Shown: piece after piece, positions 55,990-64,000 of the stretch
How the letters are laid out: each line of letters starts with the position of its first letter
How positions within the stretch are numbered: position 1 is the first letter of the stretch
From: Hemerocallis citrina
Lineage: Eukaryota; Streptophyta; Magnoliopsida; Asparagales; Asphodelaceae
Direction of reading: 5' to 3'
Length of the DNA stretch: 64,000 bases
Assembly: GCA_017893485.1 (NCBI GenBank)
Contig: CM030366.1
Span: 75,397,227 to 75,461,226 of the forward strand
Notes under the pieces: generated by a model
What the model was told of the DNA's origin: nothing
Databases searched by the model: none
The model's input: only the letters and a program-made list of their open reading frames with translations
Translations under genes and position numbers: made by a program

Positions 55990-57776
55990 TGTAACCCCTG
56001 TTTTCCCAAAAAAACGTATTTTCCGTGTATTTTCTGTATTTAAAATTTTCGTAAATTATTTTTACCGCTTTCAATTTTGTTTGTAAAATTGTACTATTGG
56101 ATCTCCTATTACAAATCTATTTTCGGTCAATAATTGTATTTGTAACTATTTTGTATAATTTTATATTTTAATGCAAATCTTATTATTGTTATTATTACTG
56201 TTATTGTTATTACTATCATTTTTCTTGTCATTTTTCTTATTATTGTTATTGTTACTATCAGTATTATTTTTCTAGTGTTGTTATTTACATTATTATTATT
56301 TTTATTATTAAATTACATTTTTTATATAAATTATATTTTTTTGAATACTCTATTTTCCCTAATGGATTTTAATACCCTTTAAACCCCTAAACCCGTTAAG
56401 CCTAATACCCATTTACTTATCCTAACCTATTATACAACCCAATACCCAAACCCTATTAAAATACCTGTTAACCCCCCCAGCCCATTTACCTAAACCCATT
56501 TACCCTGTTCAACCCTTACCCACTACCCTGTTACCCACCCTGTTCTCCATAACCTTAATTCTACTCATTTATATATCTACCCCCTGCCTCTTCACCTTCC
56601 ATCTCCCTCTCTCCATCTTCTGCCTACCTAACCCATGCAACCTCTGCGCCGTTTCCCTAACCTGTCTTCAACCCATTTCCCTGTGTGCTCCCGATCCCCC
56701 TATCTCTTCTCCCGTCCATCCCTCTTCCCCGGCCTCCCGCTCATCTTCCTCCTTGTGCGCTACGGCCTGTGCACCGCAGGCCACCCCCTAGTCCCCTCCC
56801 GCTGTGCTGGTTCTTCCCCCTCCGACGCCAGAGCGGCGCCTCCAGGTCGCGACTGCAGTGCCCTGCCGCAACAGCCCCCTGTGCTCCCCTGCAGTCGACT
56901 CTCCGTCCGCCTAGCCTCCTCTCCTTCACCCTATGCCGGCTGCTGTGCTCCACCGCTATAGTGTCCCCTGGCCGTCGGCTGCCGTCGGAGCCAGGGCAGC
57001 CCTTGGTGGTTGATGTTTGTTGGGTTTGATCATGATAGATGTGAGCCGTCCGTTTCAACCCGATCATGATCATATTGATTGATTGATTCCTAGCTGTCCG
57101 TTGATTTGATCTTGATCATCACCTTTGAGGTGATCTTGGCCGTCCATTGGATCTTGATCATAATGCTTGATTGGATGTGGGCCGTCGATCTCCTCTTGAT
57201 CATCCGATTAGATCGTAGCTGTCCGATCTCTTCTTGATCGTCATGATCATTATGATCATCAACTTCCTTTGATCGTAGTCGTTCGAACGGTCGATCTTGA
57301 TCTTCATCATTATCTTCATCATCAGGGAAATCTGATCGTCCGATCTGATCCGATCATCTTGATCTTGATCTTCGATCTCAGCCGTCCGATTGTGTTCGTG
57401 ATCTCGATCGTCTTCATCTTATTCGTGATCGTGTGTTCATGATTGGTTCATGATCCGTTCGTTGTGTTTGTTTTCGTGCCCTGGGATCTGTTCCTGTTAT
57501 TCTTGTTCTTGCTCCGTTCTCATCGTCGTCTCTCAGGCAAGTAACATGTACTCAATTCCTTTGTATGATACAAGTCATAAATACCGCTTCTAGTGTAGTT
57601 GGGTTCTAGAGACAACTCGTGTGTGTTATCTTTGATGGGTATTGTCTCTATAGAGCTATTTGACCATAGTTACTTCACGATACAAATTTGACATGAAACA
57701 ACCTAGGAGTGACCGTTTCTTAATGTGATGTATATGTGAAACAATTATGAGAACTTGTGTGCTTGTGAGATCCATG
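55990..57776 (+). mobile_element. gypsy LTR B (family of the LTRs at 8643 and 42742), 5' part, interrupted by LTR C
   Basis: Begins TGTAACCCCTGTTTTCCC, the same start as the minus-oriented family-B LTRs. ATT-rich DNA (56170-56340), CCCATTTACC/AATACCC phrases and a TATA region (TTATATATCTACC, about 56569) precede a C-rich leader (56600-57000) whose Pro/Ser/Arg-rich frames are not convincing genes. It is cut at 57777. Confidence 0.75.
57030..57430. repeat. degenerate GATC / GCCGTCCGATC repeat zone
   Basis: Phrases like GCCGTCCGATC, CTTGATCATC and TGATCGTCATGATCAT recur at irregular 20-50 bp spacing inside LTR B. GATC density is striking. Confidence 0.7.
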
Positions 57777-60700
57777 TGTAGTACCCCGTATCTTTAAATA
57801 TTATTTTTAAAGGTTTATAGATGAATTAAAATGATTTTTGGGGATTTAATAAATATTTTCCGAAAATTTATCTTTTTACACGTGCGAAACACGTGCAAAT
57901 ATTTTCTTGAGAAGTTCAAAAGCCAAAATTTCTTAATGGAAAATAATCATTTATTATTTGGGATTTAATTGTAATTTTTCTAGATTTTTCTGGTATTTAT
58001 TGGATCTATTGCAAATATTTAGAAAAAGAAGGATCTTTTTGCAAAATTGTCATTTTGAGGGGTGAAAGTGCAAAAACTATTTTCTGGACTTTTGAATAGT
58101 GCCGACTGGAAAGTAAGGTGTTTATTTTTCTTTTAAATCTCAATTTTATTGATTTTTAGCAAGTTTCCAAGTATAGGAATCCATTTATGTAAAGTTATAT
58201 TTAAAGGGATTATTTTGCAAATGTGTTTTAAAAACCCTAATTCTTCCACCCCGGGAATTTAAAGGAGAAACGCAGCCATCATTCGCTGCACAACACAAAG
58301 ATTTATTAATTTTTTTTTTTTGAAGGATTAAGAAGAGGATCTTGGATTTCGCAAAAGAAAGGTTCTTACCAGAATTTCTTCATTCAAGGTGAGTGATGTA
58401 AATTGTTTTGTTGTGTTTTGTGTATGTGGATGATTGTTTGTTTTCTTTTATTTGTGAATGTTGTATGCGAATGATATGAATGTTTTAATGGATCTTGGAT
58501 GTTGAATTTTTATTTGCTAGAAAGCATGTTTAGGGTTTGAATATGATTATGCACATTATGGATTGGATGGAAAAATTGGATCTTGTGAACCCTAGTGGTT
58601 GTAAATAAATTGCATGTGGGTAATTTGAGAAACCATGGGTAGTCTATTTCTTTCGGATTGGATTGATTGAATATGGTGGATTTTATACGTAAACCTAATA
58701 AAGATGAGATTTTTATTACTTTTGAGTATTGGTTGAATACAAACTTGTTATGGTAATGTTATCAATTGATTATGGTTGTGAGATGTGGTAGAGATTCAGT
58801 TTTTGGGAAATTTGAAAGGAAAAGTTATGAATTAAGAGATCATGAAAATCGAAATTGAGAATTAATTGAGTTTGTAGAAATAAATCCAAATTGGGGATTT
58901 TCTTGAGATTTTGATATTTATATGGTTTGGATCTGAATACGAACTATTTCAGTGATCAGTAATTTTTTAGAAACTCTATTTCGATTATATGCACAATTTA
59001 TGTTTTATTTGAAAGAGATTAACAAAATCTATAGTTTTATAAATTTAAGTAGTTTGATCTAGTTTTATGGCCTATTATATGTCCTACCAGTTATATTTGA
59101 TCATATAAGAAATATGCTTTTTGAAGAAATCGTTTTCATAAAGTAAAACTACATATCGGTTGAAATGTGCACAACCAAAAGTATGCAGTCTGTAGGCTGA
59201 CAGTCGACTGGTATGAATTTTCAGTCGACCGACACGACCCGACTGCTGTGTTCTTTAGTTTTCTTGAAATTTCCTTCTGGACAGTCGACCTATACCTTTT
59301 ACAGTCGACTGGTACACTTAGAATTAATTTTCAAAGTTATTGTAATTTTCTCTCTGGACAGTCAACCTATTCCCTTTTCAGTCGACTGCTATACTTAGAA
59401 TATTTTCTTAAAGATTATTGGATTTTCTCTCTGGACAGTCGACCTATGACTTTTATAAGTCGACTTATAACACTTAGTTTATTTCTCTTAAAACCATGAA
59501 ATTCTCTTTCTGGACAGTCGACTTATGCTTGTTATTAGTCGACTGATACTGATGTACCTTTATTTTTGAATTTTCTTTCAAATGATCTATTCTGTGAATG
59601 CTTTAATCTATAACTTATTATTTTATACTTTACCTCCTATTGAACATATGTTTCAAGATGTTAAGTTGAGCAATTTATGTTGGAAGGTTGGTTTGGATAA
59701 TTGAGTATGAGTCTCTAGAGGGTGTGTGTGACCCTAGTATACCGGCAGTTGAGTTGTTTATGTTTGAGCCTGTTGAGGCATTTTAGTTCTTCAGATGTTT
59801 GAGTTAAGTCCGGTAGGGTACACCAACTCTAGGAGATTCGTTGAGTAATTAAATAACCAAAATGATAAGGACAGGCACTAGTGGTATTGGTGATATGATG
59901 AATGGGAACATGAGTTATGAACCTCAGTATGGCTTGCGATGTGAGATAATCCCCGAAAATATCCAGGTATGAGTGAAATAGTCCTCCGAAATTACCTGTG
60001 CGTGGGATTGATCTCTGGAATTATCCGGGTCGAGGCGACGCACATGTGGTATTCGTGTGATTAGGTGTCATTGCTTGCGGTGTGGGGTATTCTCGAAGAT
60101 TCCCAGGTGTGGGTGAAATAGTCTCCGGAATTATCTGTGGATAGAGATTGACCTCCGGAATTATCGGGGCATGGGCTAATACTCACAGTTTATCTTTATC
60201 TCGTAATAGTCATCACGTTAGGATTAGTTGCATAGCGGGGATTAAACCCTATTATATGAAGACGTTAAGGGCTTGCACCGGACCTATATACTATGGAATG
60301 CATAGACTTCGACAAGTACGCATTAGAGAGTCCACATATAGACCTGTGTTTTCTTGACTCGGTTTTATGCATGTGTTTTCCTGTTTTCTACACTTGACAC
60401 TTAGTTAGTTTCACTTGATGTCTACATGTTTTCTTCCTACGTCATATTTTATGTATTCTTATTTATTACATGTTATTTATGAATCCATGCTTTATTTATG
60501 TTGTTTGTTTTTATGTCACTCACACCTTTATGGCTGACCCCTTTAGTTTTTGGGGTTAGGGTTATCTCTAGCCTCATATTTTACAGGTGATTTCTTAAGG
60601 ATCGGATTTGGATGCTTGAGTTCAACTGATATAGTGACTTATGTAATTTGTAAAGTGTTGTAAAGAAAAGAGAATTGTGATTTAAGATGTATTGTATTCC

Positions 60701-60838
60701 GCTGTGCCATGTAAATGATTATTGTAATGAAAGTTAGAAAATTTTTATTGGTGTTTGGTTGTGTTCAATATTATATTGAAGTGGATGCTGGGATCACGTA
60801 TTTTCTAAGATATCATATTAGAAATTCGGGGCACTACA
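57777..60838 (+). mobile_element. 5' LTR of gypsy element C, 3062 bp
   Basis: Begins TGTAGTACCCCG and ends CGGGGCACTACA, imperfect inverted termini with TG...CA. A primer binding site follows 5 bp later. It contains a 78-bp tandem repeat (59200-59560) and a twofold ~141-bp repeat with GGAATTATCYG phrases (59936 and 60077). The left target duplication would be CCATG (57772-57776); the right end lies outside the window. Confidence 0.9.
59200..59560. repeat. ~78-bp tandem repeat with paired GTCGAC motifs
   Basis: GGACAGTCGACCTAT-like starts lie at about 59279, 59357, 59435 and 59513, 78 bp apart, each followed some 20 bp later by AGTCGACTG-like sequence. A related, shorter copy precedes at about 59200. 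Copies differ by about 15-25%. Confidence 0.85.
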
Positions 60839-60843
60839 GAGAT

Positions 60844-60855
60844 TGGTATCAGAGC
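60844..60855 (+). other. primer binding site of gypsy element C (initiator Met tRNA)
   Basis: TGGTATCAGAGC, exactly the plant tRNA-iMet complement, 5 bp after the LTR end. It fixes the LTR boundary and orientation. Confidence 0.92.
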
Positions 60856-61065
60856 ATGCTTTAATAGTAATAATAAACATGGCATAAAAACAACCTAGGT
60901 GTGGACACTAGAGTGTGAGTACCTAGGTGTGGACATTAGAGAGTGAGTATCACATAGAATAGAAACATGATATTTGGTTTGGGGTACGGTTGAGATTTAG
61001 CCAAAGGGTATTGATGTGAGTTGTGAGTGGTGCTGTAACTTTTCCCTTATTTTGCAGTATTCAGA

Positions 61066-62139
61066 ATGACAGGACCCAGAACCAGGAATGGTAACAATAT
61101 TGATGGAGCTGGAAGTTCCCATGGAACTGGAGTTGATTTCAAGGCCGAATTTGTCAGGGTGTATCGGACTTTGAATGCACTAATGACATCTAATTTGGCT
61201 CAGAATCAGAATTAGCCTCAGAATCATGGAGCTGGACCAGGATTGGTTAATGCCGATCCCATCAAGCAGATCGAGTCCTTCAAGAGGATGAGACCGCCAG
61301 TATTTGAGGGGCAATCTGATCCAAACGAAGCTGATGATTGGATTAGACGGATGGAGACAATCTTCGAGGTCTCGAAAACTCCGGCAGCCAATAAGGTGAA
61401 GTTGGCCACTATGCAACTGGAAAAGGACGCTGGTGTTTGATGGCAAACAGTGAAGAGGACGTTAGGGGACCAGCAGATCACTTGGGAGGCTTTTCTGGAA
61501 GAATTCAGGGATCGCTTCTTTTCCTTAGATATTCAGGAGAAGAAGGTAATAAAATTCTTGAATCTACAGCAGGGCAGCATGACCGTGCGAGAGTATGAGA
61601 CCAAGTTCGCTCAGCTGTCGAGGTATGCACCAGAGTTGATCATTGACGAGGCGAAGAAGGCCAAGAAGTTTGAGCAGGGCTTGAGGCCAAACTTGAGGTC
61701 GAGAATGATCCCGTTGGGCATAAGGAGGTTCGACAAGCTGGTCAGGAGAGCAGCTATGACAGAGGAAGACATGGACTTGTTCCAGAAGAGGCAAGAGATC
61801 TGGAACAAGAACAAGAGGCCAGCATCAGGTCAAAGTGGGAAGGGATTCCCAGTGAAGCAAGTCAAGTTCAGTGATCCAGTGCAGAAGGCACCTGCAACTC
61901 AGGAGGTGACTTGTTATTATTGTAAGGAGGCAGGTCATTACAGGTCAGCGTGTCCTAAGTTGGCGAAGCAGACGTGTTTCTAGTGTGGGAAGGTAGGACA
62001 TTCTAAGCCTCAGTTTCCACAGTTGAGGAAGGATGGTCCAGGTGGAAGCAAATTCCAGAGGCAAGGAAGAGTGTTTGCATTAACCGAGGGGGATGCAAAT
62101 AACTCGGAAGATGTGCTCCAGGGTATGCAAGAGTTTTGA
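61066..62139 (+). pseudogene. gag of gypsy element C, with in-frame stops
   Basis: The reading from MTGPRTRNG (61066) contains the retrotransposon gag core (DPIKQIESFKRMRPP, EADDWIRRMETIFEV, FLEEFRDRFFSLDIQEKK, SMTVREYETKFAQLSRYAPE) and a zinc knuckle CYYCKEAGHYRSACP (about 61910-61955). A second knuckle is degraded. Stops interrupt it at 61213 (TAG), 61438 (TGA), 61981 (TAG) and 62137 (TGA). Gag and pol share one frame, as in many plant gypsy elements. Gag assembles the particle. Confidence 0.9.
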
Positions 62140-62163
62140 TTTTATTTTTAATAAATGTAATAA

Positions 62164-64000
62164 GTAAAACCTTTATTTGAGAATAATTGGAGATTGAGTA
62201 TCACTCTTCATGTAACAGGAATTATTTTGATTAATAGAATAAAGACAAATGTTTTATTTGATACTGGTTCTTTGCATACTTTTGTATCACCAAATTTTGC
62301 AAAGGTCTTAGGTATGGAGCCTAAGTTGTTTCCAAGCAAGGTTTTGTCGGTGGCAACGCCGTCAGGTGAAGAATTGGTCGCTGATCGATATTACGAGGGC
62401 TGTGATATCGAGATTGGCGGGAGATTATTCGGCATTGATCTGATTGAGCTGCAAGTATTGGGAGTGGATGTGATCGTGGGCATTGATTGGATGGCAATAT
62501 ATGATGCCACAATTGAATGCAAGCAGAAAGAGGTGTTAGTGAAAGCACCAGGTGGTCTCGCAGTGACTTTCCAAGGGAAGAAGAAGATTCTGAAGGTGGC
62601 TGTAATGGTATCCAAGATGGCGATTCCAGATGAAGTCAAAGGCATTCCGGTTGTCAGAGATTTTCCTAAGGCGTTCTTGGAAGATTTTCCAGGATTACCG
62701 CCGCAGAGAGATGTGAAGTTTTGCATTAATGTTCAGCTGGGGAGTGCTCCGATTTCTAAGGCTCCGTACATGATGGCACCTGTACAGCAAGACAAAGTGA
62801 AGAAGCAGATTGAGGAGTTGTTGAGAAAGGGGCTTGTTAGGCCGAGTTCCTCACCATGGGGTGCGCCAGTATTGTTAGTCAAGAAGAAGGATGGGTCAAT
62901 GATGATGTGCATTGACTATCGGGAGTTGAATATAGTGACTATTCAGAACAAGTATCCACTTCCGCGGATTGATGATTTGTTCCACAAGCTTCGGGGAGAG
63001 GCTGTGTTTTCGAAGATTGATTTGAGATCAGGGTATCATCAGGTTCGAGTCAAGGAGGAAGATGTGAGTAAGATAACTTTCAGGACTCGTCATGGGCTCT
63101 ATGAGTTTTTGGTGATGCCATTCGGGTTGACGAATGCGCCAGCAGTGTTCATGGATATGATGAATCGGGTTTTGAGGCCATTTATTGACTCCTTCGTGGT
63201 GGTTTTCATTGACGATATTTTGGTGTATTTGAAGTCGGAGGAGGAGCATTCTATGCACTTGACAGCGGTATTACAGAAATTGCACGAGCATAGCTTGTAT
63301 GCCAAGTTGTCGAAGTATGAGTTTTGGAAGTTTGAGGTAGCTTTCCTTGGTCATATCCTTTCTAAGGAGGGAGTGGCCACTGATCCTCAGAAAGTTGAAG
63401 CAGTAAAAGATTGGCCCAGGCCAACGTCTGTGAAGGAAGTCAGAAGTTTCTTGGGTTTGGCTGGTTACTACAGGAGATTCATCCAGGATTATTCTCAGAT
63501 TGCAGTTCCTTTGACAGGTTTGACCTGGAAGAATGTGGCATTTTCATGGAGTGATAAGTGTGAGGAGAGTTTCCTTGAGTTAAAGGAGAGGTTGACTACT
63601 GCACCTATCTTAGCTTTTCCACAAGCTGGGAAGGATTATGATATCTTCAGTGATGCGTCTCTCAGAGGTTTGGGTCGTGTCTTGATGCAAGAAGGCAAGG
63701 TTATTGTTTATGGTTCGAGGCAATTGTGTCCGCATGAGAAGAATTATCCGACGCATGATTTAGAGCTAGCAGCTATTATCTTTGTCTTGAAGCAGTGGAG
63801 GCATTATGTTTATGGTGAGAAGGTTAATATGTACACTGACCACAAGAGCCTGAAGTATATTTATCAACAGAAGGATCTAAATCTTTGGCAGAGAAGGTGG
63901 TTGGAGGTATTGGAAGACATTCGTCCTGAGATCAAGTATCATCCGGGCAAGGCGAATGTGGTGGCTGATGGACTTAACAGGAAGAGTAGTTTATCAAGTT
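62164..64000 (+). CDS. pol of gypsy element C (protease, RT, RNase H), 3'-truncated by the window
   Basis: The frame is open from 62164 to the window edge. Order: protease with [11 protein letters not shown] (62251) and [14 protein letters not shown] with [59 protein letters not shown] and the catalytic FIDDILVY (63205); RT thumb [25 protein letters not shown]; RNase H with [14 protein letters not shown] (about 63636) and [10 protein letters not shown] (63834), [13 protein letters not shown]. Integrase and any chromodomain lie beyond. LTR length and sequence suggest the Del/Tekay group, tentatively. Confidence 0.92.

Noticed and set aside
56635..57073. Pro/Arg-rich frames of about 110 residues on both strands
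   Set aside because: C-rich LTR leader; three overlapping frames with no conserved motif.

Overview
The window is nuclear DNA of a flowering plant, probably a eudicot. It has spliced genes with GT-AG introns, AT-rich intergenic DNA, plant-type CACTA, MULE, hAT, Copia, Ty3/gypsy and RTE elements, and one recognisable host gene: a DRM-type de novo cytosine methyltransferase. I found no tRNA, rRNA, CRISPR array or bacterial operon structure. Nearly everything else is nested transposable elements.

Layout. 1-8561 is the 3' part of a CACTA (En/Spm) element. It holds a spliced TNP2-type transposase, a possible second small gene, a 393-bp tandem array with an inverted copy, subterminal CCGGCG/CGCCGG repeats and the terminal CACTACAAAAG inverted repeat. 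8643-12042 is a minus-oriented gypsy-type LTR. 11972-19351 is a tandem array of five 1479-bp units that starts inside that LTR and ends inside a Mutator-like fold-back element (12765-19588, 9-bp target duplication). 19884-36717 is the DRM gene on the + strand, in eight inferred coding exons. One DRM intron carries a Copia element, itself invaded by an RTE LINE fragment and a hAT MITE. Another carries a complete antisense chromodomain gypsy element with paired LTRs and a 5-bp target duplication. 37276-39810 is the decayed remnant of a second MULE with a MURA-like transposase. 39850-51593 holds LTR-derived DNA, including a solo LTR with TCTCC duplications (42742-46169) and another LTR of the same family in forward orientation, split by a hAT element (47779-49012). 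52677-54577 is an unidentified coding fragment broken by a Copia-type LTR. 54578-64000 is a three-deep cascade of gypsy LTRs (A hit by B, B hit by C); the last belongs to an element whose gag-pol runs off the window end.

How the parts relate. DRM enzymes carry out RNA-directed DNA methylation of transposons. Here the DRM gene is embedded in the kind of DNA it silences: a hairpin-rich tandem array ends about 300-530 bp upstream of the inferred start codon, and its introns hold about 11 kb of retroelements. The DRM reading frame also carries an apparent one-base insertion after the catalytic motif, which removes the normal C-terminus. Whether this locus is active, self-regulated by the upstream repeats, or a decaying copy is the main open question.
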